A stretch of DNA of 16,274 bases, from NCBI GenBank assembly GCA_002343845.1, contig DDSQ01000014.1:1-16274 (forward strand). The letters run 5' to 3'. Position 1 is the first letter of the stretch. Each line of letters starts with the position of its first letter. This DNA comes from Planctomycetes bacterium UBA2386. GTDB lineage: Bacteria; Planctomycetota; UBA1135; UBA2386. Positions 7,901-15,125 of this stretch are shown here, one piece after another. The position numbers were made by a program, and so were the translations under genes. The notes under the pieces are model-generated. The model was not told where the DNA came from. It did no database searches and saw only the letters and a program-made list of their open reading frames with translations.

Positions 7901-8905
7901 TCAGCGCGGCGACGGCAGATCCGCGCCCCACATGCGGGGCCACAGCCAGGCGAGACCTCGTCCGACGTCGGGGCGGGCGCCGCTGCGTTCGGGCTTCGCG
8001 ACCGGACGCCAGGCCCCGGCGGTGGACGTCGCGAGCACGAACGAGAACACGTAGTGCGGCTCCTGCCCCATGCGCAGGTCGGTCGCGCGCAGTTCGTCGC
8101 CGCGGCGTTCGAGCTTGAGGCAGTCGCCGCTGAAGTCGACGAGCCGCCGCCACGCCGGGATGCCGTCGGCGACCGTGCGCAGCTCGCGCCCACGATCGAT
8201 CGCCGGGAAGTCGATCGCCCGCCCGTCGAACGGCGACCAGAAGCCCTCGTGCGCGTGGTCTTCGCCGAGGCCGATCACGCGCCAGAGCAGGATCTGCAGC
8301 GGGGCTGGCGTCACGACGACCCGATCGACGACGAGGCCGCGCGCGGCGAGGTCGCGACGCGCCGCGGCGGTTGCGACCTGCTGCAGGACGAGGCTCGCGC
8401 CGGCGTAGGCGACCGCGAGAGTGATCCCGACCGTGTTCCACCGACGGCCACGATCGCGCGCGACGAGCAGTGCGGCGGTGCCGACGAGCAACGGCAGCGT
8501 GAACATCGGGTCGATCACGAACAGGCTGCCGACCGCGAACGGCTGGGCCTCGAACGGCAGCAAGAGGCGCGTGCCGTAGATCGTCATGGCGTCGAGCAGC
8601 GCGTGCGTGACGAGCGCCAGCCACGTCGCGAGCCACCACCGCCGGAAGACCGGGAGCTCGCGCAGCAACGCCGCGATCGCCCATGCGAGCAGCGGGGCGG
8701 CGAGCGTCATCCAGACCAGCGAGTGGGAGAACCCGCGGTGGCTCACCATGTTCGCGACGGCGTCGCCGTGGTCGATCAGCACGTCGAGGTCGGGCAGCGT
8801 GCCGACGAAGCCCCCGACGCACACGGCGCGCAGTGGCCGCGTGCGGGCGCCGAGTGCTGCGGCGGTGACGGCGGCGCCGAGCACGAACTGCGTGACCGAG
8901 TCCAC
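7901..8905 (-). CDS. YdjM-type (DUF457) membrane-bound metal-dependent hydrolase
   Basis: A 334-residue inner-membrane protein of the YdjM/DUF457 metal-dependent hydrolase family. The GTG at 8905 is chosen because it gives the family's usual N-terminus (DSVTQFVLGAAV) and lies 13 bp after the SnoaL gene; the longer open frame runs back over that gene and is spurious. Metal-ligand motifs are PDLD (38-41), HRGFSHS (56-62) and H101-x3-D105 in THALLD. Hydrophobic segments lie at about 10-35, 63-81, 92-110, 127-148 and 158-180. The soluble C-terminal part (about 185-334) includes LRATDLRMGQEPHYVFSF, which is typical of the longer family members. E. coli YdjM is LexA-controlled, but no such box was seen here. 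The enzyme activity of the family is not established, so 'hydrolase' rests on family naming. Confidence 0.85.
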   Translation of the reverse strand: MDSVTQFVLGAAVTAAALGARTRPLRAVCVGGFVGTLPDLDVLIDHGDAVANMVSHRGFSHSLVWMTLAAPLLAWAIAALLRELPVFRRWWLATWLALVTHALLDAMTIYGTRLLLPFEAQPFAVGSLFVIDPMFTLPLLVGTAALLVARDRGRRWNTVGITLAVAYAGASLVLQQVATAAARRDLAARGLVVDRVVVTPAPLQILLWRVIGLGEDHAHEGFWSPFDGRAIDFPAIDRGRELRTVADGIPAWRRLVDFSGDCLKLERRGDELRATDLRMGQEPHYVFSFVLATSTAGAWRPVAKPERSGARPDVGRGLAWLWPRMWGADLPSPR

Positions 8906-8918
8906 GTCGAGCGTCGCG

Positions 8919-9317
8919 TCAGCGCAACGACGCCTGCACGCGCGCCGTGTCGACCATCTGCTGGAAGCGCACCACCAGGCCGTTCTCGAGCCACCAGGTG
9001 TGGGCGACCTGGACGTCGAGCGGCTTGCCGTTCTTGGCGCCCGTGCCGCGATACCGGCCGAACATCGTGACCACGGCACCGTCCCCCGCCAACTCGCCCA
9101 CCTCGACACGGAAGTCGCGCCACAGGTCGCCGATGCGCGCGAACACGCCCTGCACGATCGCGTCCTTGCCGACGTACGGGTTCTTGTCGGCGAGCGGGAA
9201 GCTCTCCGCTTCGTTCCAGCGAATCTGCGGGTGCAGCGCCGCGAGGAACGCCGGGACATCGCCGGCGGCGAAGGCGGTGTAGAGGCCGCGCACGATTTCG
9301 CGAGAGTTCTTGGTCAT
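8919..9317 (-). CDS. SnoaL-like / NTF2-fold protein
   Basis: A 132-residue cytosolic protein with the cone-shaped NTF2/SnoaL fold. The N-terminal helix pair (IVRGLYTAFAAGDVPAFLAAL), the following HPQIRWNE strand, the VGKDAIVQGVFARI helix and the late HTWWLENGLVVRFQQMVDT sheet are characteristic of the group. Members include polyketide cyclases, dehydratases, isomerases and many small ligand-binding proteins, so the exact role is open. The gene starts 66 bp after AHSA1 and is followed by the DUF457 gene after 13 bp, so it may be a distal member of the VOC-ArsR-AHSA1 transcript. A TTGACC-like -35 sits in the 66-bp gap but no good -10 accompanies it. No Shine-Dalgarno sequence is present. Confidence 0.85.
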   Translation of the reverse strand: MTKNSREIVRGLYTAFAAGDVPAFLAALHPQIRWNEAESFPLADKNPYVGKDAIVQGVFARIGDLWRDFRVEVGELAGDGAVVTMFGRYRGTGAKNGKPLDVQVAHTWWLENGLVVRFQQMVDTARVQASLR

Positions 9318-9383
9318 CGGCGCTCGCGACGATCGCGCCCGGCGCCGGCACGGTCAAGGTGACTGCCCCATCGCGGCAAGCCG

Positions 9384-9872
9384 TCAGTCCACGATCGGCG
9401 CGTGGAGACGCAGCGCGGACAGCAGTTCGCTCCACCAGAGCCCCACGTCACGCTGCAGCGCGACGTCGTCCTGGCCGTGCCGGGCGGGATGGTCGGGCCG
9501 CAGCGATTCCCAGCCGCGGTGGCGCACCGTGACCAGCGTCGACGCACCCATCGCAGTGAACGCGACATCGACATCGGTGCTCTCGAACGGCGCGAACGTC
9601 GCGTTCCGCCACGTGAACGCCAACCGCAGCGGTGGCTCCCAGGCAGTGACGCGCCCGAGTTCGAACGACTTCGTCTCACCCGACGTCGTCCATGCCTCGG
9701 TGACGGCGCCGCCGAGCCGCGGCTCGATGCGCATCACGCCCGCGGCGCCACCGGCGTGTCGGAACTTCGGACCGCGACGCCACCAGCGGTCGATTTCGTC
9801 CACGAACAGGGCGAACGCGCGGGGCGGCGGCACGTCGACGCGCACCGACACGATGGCGGTCGGCGGTGTCAC
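9384..9872 (-). CDS. SRPBCC / AHSA1 (activator of Hsp90 ATPase homologue) domain protein
   Basis: A 162-residue START-like protein of the AHSA1 family, a helix-grip fold with a deep ligand cavity. Seen are the opening VSVRVDVPPPRAFALFVDEI strand and helix, a central GRVTAWEPPLRLAFTWR segment, the VTVRHRGWE strand and the C-terminal helix around WWSELLSALR. The GTG start at 9872 overlaps the TGA stop of the ArsR gene (GTGA), so the two are almost certainly translationally coupled. Bacterial AHSA1 proteins often sit beside an ArsR-type repressor and a VOC protein, as here. The ligand and true activity are unknown in most such cases; a link to Hsp90 is unlikely to apply directly. Confidence 0.88.
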   Translation of the reverse strand: MTPPTAIVSVRVDVPPPRAFALFVDEIDRWWRRGPKFRHAGGAAGVMRIEPRLGGAVTEAWTTSGETKSFELGRVTAWEPPLRLAFTWRNATFAPFESTDVDVAFTAMGASTLVTVRHRGWESLRPDHPARHGQDDVALQRDVGLWWSELLSALRLHAPIVD

Positions 9873-10210
9873 GGCTTGCCCCGAGTCCGCTTCCTCACGT
9901 GTGCCGCGAACGCTGCCAGTTGCTGCTGCCAGAGCGCCTGCACGTCGTCGACCCAGTGCTGCAGGCGCCCGAACGCTTCCTGCCGCAGGCTGTAGACACG
10001 CGCGCGGCCGTCGTCCGGATCCGGTTGCTCCTCGACGAGTTCACTGTCGCGCAAGATGCGGAGGTGCCGCGTCAACGCCGGAGCGCTGACGTCGAGGGCG
10101 GCCGCGAGCGCTCCAGCTCGGCACGGGCCGGCGCGCAGCCGTTCGACGACGCCGCGCCGCGTGCGGTCGGCCAGCGCGACGAACGCGCGGTCCAGTGCGT
10201 CCTCACCCAT
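9869..10210 (-). CDS. ArsR/SmtB-family winged-helix repressor (non-metal type)
   Basis: A 113-residue DNA-binding repressor. The winged helix covers about residues 5-80: FVALADRTRRGVVERL, then AGALAAALDVSAPALTRHLR as the helix-turn-helix (32-51), then a wing with DDGRARVYSL. It has a single cysteine (Cys30) and no ELCVCDL-type metal site, so it belongs to the branch paired with AHSA1 proteins rather than the arsenic or zinc sensors. The start at 10210 is chosen because the longer open frame would run far into the VOC gene. The short form overlaps that gene by only 8 bases and begins directly with the repressor fold. Its probable operator is the inverted repeat at 10686-10711 over the VOC promoter, which implies self-repression. 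The inducer is unknown. Confidence 0.88.
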   Translation of the reverse strand: MGEDALDRAFVALADRTRRGVVERLRAGPCRAGALAAALDVSAPALTRHLRILRDSELVEEQPDPDDGRARVYSLRQEAFGRLQHWVDDVQALWQQQLAAFAAHVRKRTRGKP

Positions 10211-10682
10211 GGCTCTGGCCACGCGTGCTGACCCGTTGCATGAACCACCACAAGTGTCCTTCGGGATCGAAGCAGGCGTAGCTGCGGTCGCACCAGTAGT
10301 CGCCGCCGTAGTCGGTCGTCGTCGGCTCGTAGCAGATCCCGGCTCCGTTGGCCCGCGCCTGCGCGCAGTGGGCATCGGCGTCGTCGACGTGCAGGCACGC
10401 GTTGGCGGTGTAACGGCCGCCGAGTTGGCCCGGGCTGGCGACGCGCTGCCGCCAGATCTCGCCCGCCTTCGCCGTCGCGACATCGACGCCGGCGACCATC
10501 ATCAAAGCCTCGCCGTACTCGAGTTCGCTGTGTTCGACGCGCCCGCCCGGGCCCTCGACGAGCAGCCGCACCCGGAATCCGAAGGCGCGGCACAGCCAGT
10601 CGATGGCGGCGCGCGGGTCGGCGTAGAAGAGGGCGATCGAAAGGCGTGGCCAGTCGCGCGGCGTGGGCTTGGTCGGGCTCAT
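10203..10682 (-). CDS. VOC-family (glyoxalase/bleomycin-resistance fold) protein
   Basis: A 159-residue protein of the vicinal oxygen chelate superfamily, close to the PhnB/'glyoxalase-like' group. Two beta-alpha-beta-beta-beta modules are visible: residues 12-65 (LSIALFYADPRAAIDWLCRA, then HSELEYGEALMMV at 51-63) and 92-148 (TANACLHVDDADAHCAQA, then CFDPEGHLWWF at 137-147). Candidate ligands are His51 and a late acidic residue, but no full metal set can be assigned, so enzyme or binding protein cannot be decided. It is the first gene of the VOC-ArsR-AHSA1 set. Its ATG lies 7 bases downstream of a -10 element, so the transcript is probably leaderless. It ends 8 bases inside the ArsR gene. Confidence 0.87.
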   Translation of the reverse strand: MSPTKPTPRDWPRLSIALFYADPRAAIDWLCRAFGFRVRLLVEGPGGRVEHSELEYGEALMMVAGVDVATAKAGEIWRQRVASPGQLGGRYTANACLHVDDADAHCAQARANGAGICYEPTTTDYGGDYWCDRSYACFDPEGHLWWFMQRVSTRGQSHG

Positions 10683-10685
10683 GCC

Positions 10686-10711
10686 GATAGTTTACGTTCC
10701 AGTTAACTATC
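10686..10711. promoter_or_regulatory. Inverted-repeat operator, probable ArsR binding site
   Basis: A perfect 7-bp inverted repeat (GATAGTT and AACTATC) has a 12-base spacer, total 26 bp. It fills the space between the -35 and -10 boxes and overlaps the -10, an ideal site to block polymerase. An inner 8-bp palindrome AGTTAACT lies at 10701-10708. The arrangement suits a dimeric winged-helix repressor, and the ArsR gene is second in the unit it would control. Binding has not been shown. Confidence 0.6.
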
Positions 10712-10717
10712 TGTCAA
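10689..10717 (-). promoter_or_regulatory. Sigma70-type promoter of the VOC-ArsR-AHSA1 unit
   Basis: On the minus strand the -35 box is TTGACA (10717-10712, 6 of 6 to consensus), then a 17-bp spacer, then TAAACT (10694-10689, 4 of 6). The spacer is the canonical length. The predicted start, 7 bases past the -10 box, falls on base 10682, the A of the VOC ATG, so a leaderless message is expected. The TGA inside TTGACA is the stop codon of the ankyrin gene. The patch is strikingly AT-rich for this window. The boxes and spacing are seen; activity is inferred. Confidence 0.75.
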
Positions 10718-11460
10718 CCACCGCGCCCTTTGGGCTGCAGGTAGCGATTCGGCACGTTCGGCAACGGCGGCACGGTCCGCGCCCCGGCGGCGAGCAGCGC
10801 GCGCAGGTTGCGATAGACGTCAGCCTCGCGTCGGTGCCACTGCGGCAACAGGCCCGCCTGACACCAGGTGATCGGCGTGACGTCGAACAGGGTCGTCTCC
10901 CATTCGAAGCTGCGGCCCCAGCACAGGAACGGCAGCCGTACGTCGATGCGCGCGCCCGCCTCCAGCAGCACGTGCATCACCGCCGCGCCATGATCGAGCA
11001 GGCTGCTGACCGTGTGGAACAGCGGCGTGTGGCCGTCGGCGGCGCGCGCATCGACGTCGGCACCGGCCGCGAGCAGGGACCGCGCCGCGGCGGCGTTTCC
11101 GTACTCGGCGGCGACGTGCAGCATCGACGCGCCGGTGAGCGGTGTGAACGCCGACACCAGGTCGACCGGCCGTCGCAGTGCCGCCGGATCCGCGGCGAGT
11201 GCCGCGCGCACGGCGGCGGCATCGTCGAGCAGTACCGCGACGAGCACAGGATCGTCGAGCCGACCGGCGCGATCGAGCAGCAGGCGCAGGCACGCCGGGA
11301 ATCGCGGGCTGCGGAAGTACATCTCGAGCAGCCAGACCACGAGCGCCTTGCCGCGCACCGCCAGCGCCGCGTCGCCGGGGCCGAGCAGTCGCTCGAGCGC
11401 GGCGACGTCGTGCGTCTCGATCGCCGCGAGCAGTTCGTCGTCCCGCGTCGGCGTGCTCAT
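10714..11460 (-). CDS. Ankyrin-repeat protein
   Basis: A 248-residue cytosolic ankyrin protein with no signal peptide. The clearest repeats are at about residues 108-140 (GASMLHVAAEYGNAAAARSL, then LAAGADVDAR) and 142-174 (DGHTPLFHTV, then LLEAGARID). A weaker repeat opens the protein (7-30). The tail has a family-specific block, with WGRSFEWETTLFDVTPITW near 181-199 and a final PNVPNRYLQPKG, that I recall from a conserved bacterial ankyrin group. Ankyrin repeats bind other proteins, so this is probably an interaction partner; the target is unknown. The ATG at 11460 overlaps the stop of the S9 peptidase gene (ATGA), a sign of coupled translation. Its own stop codon forms part of the -35 box of the next unit. 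Confidence 0.88.
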   Translation of the reverse strand: MSTPTRDDELLAAIETHDVAALERLLGPGDAALAVRGKALVVWLLEMYFRSPRFPACLRLLLDRAGRLDDPVLVAVLLDDAAAVRAALAADPAALRRPVDLVSAFTPLTGASMLHVAAEYGNAAAARSLLAAGADVDARAADGHTPLFHTVSSLLDHGAAVMHVLLEAGARIDVRLPFLCWGRSFEWETTLFDVTPITWCQAGLLPQWHRREADVYRNLRALLAAGARTVPPLPNVPNRYLQPKGRGG

Positions 11461-13526
11461 CGCGGCGGCTCGCTCGCCTTGCCGGCGCGGTGCTTGGCGA
11501 ACCAACCCTCGGTGTAGAGCATCCGGCGAATGCGGTTGCTCGGGTGACGCTGCCCGGCCCCGTGGTACTCGTCCTGGATGCGCACCAGCACCGAGTCGAC
11601 CTTGCGCAGCTTCAGCGCCTGGTAGTACTCCTCGGTCTGCGCCATCGGCGTGCGCAGGTCGAGTTCGCCGGTGATCAGCATCGTCGGCGTGGTGACGTTG
11701 CCGACCAGGCGCAACGGGGAGCGCTGCCAGTGCTCGGTGACGTCGTCCCACGGCAGCTTCGCGAAGTTGGTGTACCAGTACGCGCCGTCGGTGGTGCCGA
11801 CGAAGCTGATCCAGTTGGTCACCGGGAACATCGACACCGCGGCCCGGAAGCGGTTCGTCGAGCCGACGATCCAGCAGGTCAGCACACCGCCGCCACTGCC
11901 GCCGTAGACGAACAGGTTCTCGGCATCGACGCCGCCGCGCGCGATCGCCGCGTCGACACCGGTCATCAGGTCGTCGTAGTCCTTGCCCGGATAGGCGTTC
12001 TGGATGCCGCACGCGAACGCCTTGCCGTAGCCGGTGCTGCCACGCGGGTTGGTGTAGAGCACCAGGTAGCCCTGCGCCGCCAACCACTGGCGCTCGAAGT
12101 CGAAGTTCACGCCGTACATCGCGTGCGGGCCGCCGTGGATCTGCAGCACCAGCGGGTGCCTCTTCTCCGGCTGGAAGCCGGGCGGATGCACGAGCCACCC
12201 CTGGACCTCGAGGCCGTCCCGCGACTTCCACTTCAGCTCGACCACGTCCCCGAGCGTCTTGCCGTGCAGGACGTCGGCATGCACGTCGGTGAGCTTCACG
12301 AAGGCGCCGCCGCGCCGGGTCGCGATCGCGCTCGGCTCGTGCACCGAGGTCAGCGTGCCGACGACGCCGCCGTCCGGCAGCTCGCCGGCCGGGCGGAACC
12401 AGGCGTCGAGGTCGCTGGTCACCACGAGCTGCCCCGCCAGCGACAGCCGCGCCGAACGCACGGCGCCCTGGTCTTCGAATGCCACCAGCACTGCGTCGTC
12501 GACGCCGCTGCGCACCGGAACGAGACCCTGGACCGAACGATCGAGGTCGGGCGTGAGGCAGCGCGGCGTGCCGCCGGCGAGCGGCATCGTCCACGCGCGC
12601 GTGATGTCGCTGGTCGCACCGACCTCGTCGTAGCCGAGCCACACCAGCTGGTCGCCGACGACCAGCGGCGAGTTGTCCGGGCCGCGTCGCTCCGTGAGTT
12701 GTCGCACGCTGCCGCTGTCCACGCTGATCGCGTAGATCTCCGACTCGCGTACCTGCCAGTCGGCGTCGGCGGCGCGCAGGCCATCGCACACCAGTTCGCG
12801 GTCGTCGGGCGTCCACTGCGGCGCGCCGTGGTCGAAGTCGCCCGTCGTCACCTGCCGCGGCGTGCCGCCGTTCGCCGGCAGCACGAACAGGTGCTTCCAA
12901 CCCGCGGGGCGGTAGCCGCTCTGGTCGCGGCGGTACTGCAGGCGCGTGATCACCTTCGCGTCCTCGTGCCACTTCGCCCCCTTCGGCGCCTTCGGCATCT
13001 CGATCGGGAAGCTGTCCTTCTCCGCCACCTGCATCGTGCAGGCGATCCAGTTGCCATCGTGCGACCACTCCAGGTCGGCGATCGTCTCGGTGACGCGCGT
13101 GAGCTGCGTGACCTCGCGCGTGGCCACCCAGACCACGAACACCTGCGTGCCCTTCGGCGCGCCGTCGGCGAGGTACGCGAGACGCGTGCCGTCCGGCGAC
13201 CACTGCGGGTCGCTGCCGATGGCGAGGTGACGCTGGCGGCTGCCGTCGCTTCCCATCAACCACAACTCGCTGCGCGGCCGGTCCTCGATCGGGTCGAACC
13301 ACGTGCGCGTGTAGACGATCTGCGTGCCGTCGGGCGACAGGCGTGGGTTGGCGACGCTCTCCTGGTGCCAGTAGTCGCCGATCGTCACGACGGCGGGTGC
13401 CGGTGCTATGGCCGGGGCGGCGGTCAGTGCTTCGGCGGGCGTTGCGTCCGGCGCGGACGCCTGCTGGGCCGGGGACACGACGACCAGCAAGAGGATCGGA
13501 ACGCAGCGGGCGAGGCGCAGCAGCAT
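11457..13526 (-). CDS. Secreted S9-family (prolyl oligopeptidase-type) peptidase
   Basis: A 689-residue serine peptidase. A signal peptide (1-20, ending SPAQ) sends it out of the cytoplasm. Residues about 50-420 are the beta-propeller, with WD40-like/TolB-like turns such as NPRLSPDGTQIVYT, PQWSPDGTRLAY and LEWSHDGNWIA. The alpha/beta hydrolase domain runs from about 430 to 675, with HGGPHAMYG forming the oxyanion side. The triad is Ser544 in GGSGGG, Asp623 in GELDLRTP and His655 in DEYHG. This fits acylaminoacyl-/dipeptidyl-peptidase-like S9C enzymes that trim oligopeptides. The length is normal and all catalytic residues are intact. It precedes the ankyrin gene with a 4-base overlap. The exact cleavage preference cannot be read from sequence. 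Confidence 0.92.
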   Translation of the reverse strand: MLLRLARCVPILLLVVVSPAQQASAPDATPAEALTAAPAIAPAPAVVTIGDYWHQESVANPRLSPDGTQIVYTRTWFDPIEDRPRSELWLMGSDGSRQRHLAIGSDPQWSPDGTRLAYLADGAPKGTQVFVVWVATREVTQLTRVTETIADLEWSHDGNWIACTMQVAEKDSFPIEMPKAPKGAKWHEDAKVITRLQYRRDQSGYRPAGWKHLFVLPANGGTPRQVTTGDFDHGAPQWTPDDRELVCDGLRAADADWQVRESEIYAISVDSGSVRQLTERRGPDNSPLVVGDQLVWLGYDEVGATSDITRAWTMPLAGGTPRCLTPDLDRSVQGLVPVRSGVDDAVLVAFEDQGAVRSARLSLAGQLVVTSDLDAWFRPAGELPDGGVVGTLTSVHEPSAIATRRGGAFVKLTDVHADVLHGKTLGDVVELKWKSRDGLEVQGWLVHPPGFQPEKRHPLVLQIHGGPHAMYGVNFDFERQWLAAQGYLVLYTNPRGSTGYGKAFACGIQNAYPGKDYDDLMTGVDAAIARGGVDAENLFVYGGSGGGVLTCWIVGSTNRFRAAVSMFPVTNWISFVGTTDGAYWYTNFAKLPWDDVTEHWQRSPLRLVGNVTTPTMLITGELDLRTPMAQTEEYYQALKLRKVDSVLVRIQDEYHGAGQRHPSNRIRRMLYTEGWFAKHRAGKASEPPR

Positions 13527-13582
13527 GGCCGCGTTCTACGCGCGGCGCCGGACGAGCGCGAGGCGCGACGCGCGGCGGCAGC

Positions 13583-14581
13583 TCAACTACCAGCGAACGC
13601 GAACGCGGCGGCCGCCGTGAGCGCGAGCACGCCGCAAAACCACGCGGGTCGGAAGCGCAGGCACGCGAAGTCGAGCGCGAGCAGCAGCCCGGGCACGAAC
13701 GGCCACACCCTGCAAGGGTCGCCGCGCAGGATCGCGAGGGCCAGGGCCGCCACGGCGTGTGCCGCCAGCACGAGCCACGGCCGGCGGCCGAGGAACACGC
13801 TGACCGCCGCCAACAGGTCCGGTCGGTGCGCGCAGAACCACACGATCGGCGGTGCCGCGAGCAGCACCGGCGCCACGGGGCCGAACGGCAAGGCCGGCGA
13901 AGGCGAGCCCGGCAGCCAGACGCCGTTCGTCACGCGCTGCCAGACGAGGTAGGGCACGAACACGCACAGGAACGGCAACGCGTAGCTGGCGAGCAGGGCT
14001 GGCGCGCGACGGCGCGCGGCATCGTGCAGGACGACCACGGCAGCGACGGCGGCCGCGGCGATCCCGACGTCGCAGCGCGTCATCGCCGCGAGCACCGCGA
14101 CGAAGCCGAGCCGCCACGCCTCGCGCGCACAGCGCAGCTGCCAACAGCCACGCAGCAGGACCGTCAGCAGCAGAGCACTCGCCGCGGCCGCACCGTTCGC
14201 CGCTGCCTGCGCCGCGGCCGCGGGCGATGCCGCGAAGGCCGCGGCCGCGATCGGCACGAACGCGCGGCCGCCGCTCGCGCGCCACGCGACGCCGACGAGC
14301 AGTGCCACGGTTGCGACGTGGCAGAGCAGGCCCGAAGTGCTGCTCCACCAGGCGAGACCGGCTTCGCCGACGCCGGCCATCGCCGGCACGGCGAGCCACA
14401 TCGTCCAAGCGAAGCTCGGCGGTGACGACGACACGGGCAGACCGTGCTCCGAGGCGAACTGGAGCGCCGCGCCGATCGCGGCACGCGCCTCGGCATCGAG
14501 GGCGTGCGCACCCGACGCTTGCACGGCGGCGGCGACCATTGCCGCTGCGGCCAGCGTCCAGAACACCACGCGCCCCTTCAT
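13583..14581 (-). CDS. Polytopic membrane protein, GT-C glycosyltransferase-like
   Basis: A 332-residue, very Ala/Leu/Val-rich inner-membrane protein with about eight or nine hydrophobic segments (for example 5-22, 80-102, 110-125, 170-188, 196-212, 228-250, 268-284, 312-330). The first loop (LDAEARAAIGAALQFASEHG, 28-47) and the following SFAWTMWLAV recall the opening of GT-C integral membrane glycosyltransferases. There, an acidic pair precedes an 'ARNLAEGHG' helix and a 'NPLWTLLLA' segment. Later LVWQRVTNGVWLPGSP recalls their 'YYGxLLPNT' element. Here only D29 and E31 stand in the place of the acidic pair, so activity is doubtful. The resemblance is from memory and needs a profile search. 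The gene begins 25 bp after cyclophilin and probably shares its transcript. Confidence 0.6.
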   Translation of the reverse strand: MKGRVVFWTLAAAAMVAAAVQASGAHALDAEARAAIGAALQFASEHGLPVSSSPPSFAWTMWLAVPAMAGVGEAGLAWWSSTSGLLCHVATVALLVGVAWRASGGRAFVPIAAAAFAASPAAAAQAAANGAAAASALLLTVLLRGCWQLRCAREAWRLGFVAVLAAMTRCDVGIAAAAVAAVVVLHDAARRRAPALLASYALPFLCVFVPYLVWQRVTNGVWLPGSPSPALPFGPVAPVLLAAPPIVWFCAHRPDLLAAVSVFLGRRPWLVLAAHAVAALALAILRGDPCRVWPFVPGLLLALDFACLRFRPAWFCGVLALTAAAAFAFAGS

Positions 14582-14606
14582 CGCCGAATGCGCGCGGTGC
14601 CGCCGA

Positions 14607-15125
14607 TCACTTCAGTTCGCCGCAGTCGGCGATGACCACGTCCTTCGACGTCGAACCGCTGCGCGAACCAGCGGCCTCCATCGCGGTCACCACCTTCATG
14701 CCGTCGACGACCTTGCCGAACACGACGTGCTTGCCGTCGAGCCACGACGTCACCACCGTCGTGATGAAGAACTGCGAGCCGTTGGTGTTCGGGCCGGCGT
14801 TCGCCATCGACAGCAGCCCCGGCGTCGTGTGCTTGTGCTGGAAGTTCTCGTCCGCGAACTTCTCGCCGTAGATCGACTCGCCGCCGGTGCCGTTGCCGCG
14901 CGTGAAGTCCCCGCCCTGGCACATGAACTGCTGGATGATGCGGTGGAAGCGGCAGCCCTTGTAGTGCAGCGGCTTGCCCTGGCGACCCATGCCCTTCTCG
15001 CCGGTGCACAGCGCGCGGAAGTTCTCGGCGGTCTTGGGCACCGCGTCGGCGAACAGTTCGAAGGTGATGCGACCGGCCGGCTTGTCGCCGATGGTGATGT
15101 CGAAGTAGACGCGAGGATTGGGCAT
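14607..15125 (-). CDS. Cyclophilin-type peptidyl-prolyl cis-trans isomerase, eukaryote-like divergent-loop form
   Basis: A 172-residue cytosolic cyclophilin that speeds proline isomerisation during protein folding. Active-site residues all match human cyclophilin A with a +7 offset: Arg62 (FHRII), Phe67, Met68, Gln70 (CQGGDF), Phe120, Trp128 and His133. The wording [14 protein letters not shown] and [13 protein letters not shown] is essentially eukaryotic; typical bacterial PpiA/PpiB are shorter and different. A 7-residue insert (RQGKPLH, 48-54) is the 'divergent loop' of plant cytosolic cyclophilins. The cysteines Cys40 and Cys168 and Glu83, which mark those proteins, stand at identical positions. 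There is no signal peptide. A 99-bp gap separates it from the S9-peroxiredoxin gene, and it probably leads the transcript of the membrane-protein gene. No Shine-Dalgarno sequence is seen. Confidence 0.95.
   Translation of the reverse strand: MPNPRVYFDITIGDKPAGRITFELFADAVPKTAENFRALCTGEKGMGRQGKPLHYKGCRFHRIIQQFMCQGGDFTRGNGTGGESIYGEKFADENFQHKHTTPGLLSMANAGPNTNGSQFFITTVVTSWLDGKHVVFGKVVDGMKVVTAMEAAGSRSGSTSKDVVIADCGELK

Noticed and set aside
6108..8822. A 904-residue minus-strand open frame over the S15 peptidase and DUF457 genes
   Set aside because: It is a shifted frame across two well-supported genes, with arginine-rich nonsense composition.
9318..9383. TTGACC-like -35 box before the SnoaL gene
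   Set aside because: No plausible -10 box at the required spacing; the region there is GC-rich.
11178..13952. A 924-residue plus-strand open frame opposite the S9 peptidase
   Set aside because: Shadow of the peptidase reading frame. It has no recognisable motif.
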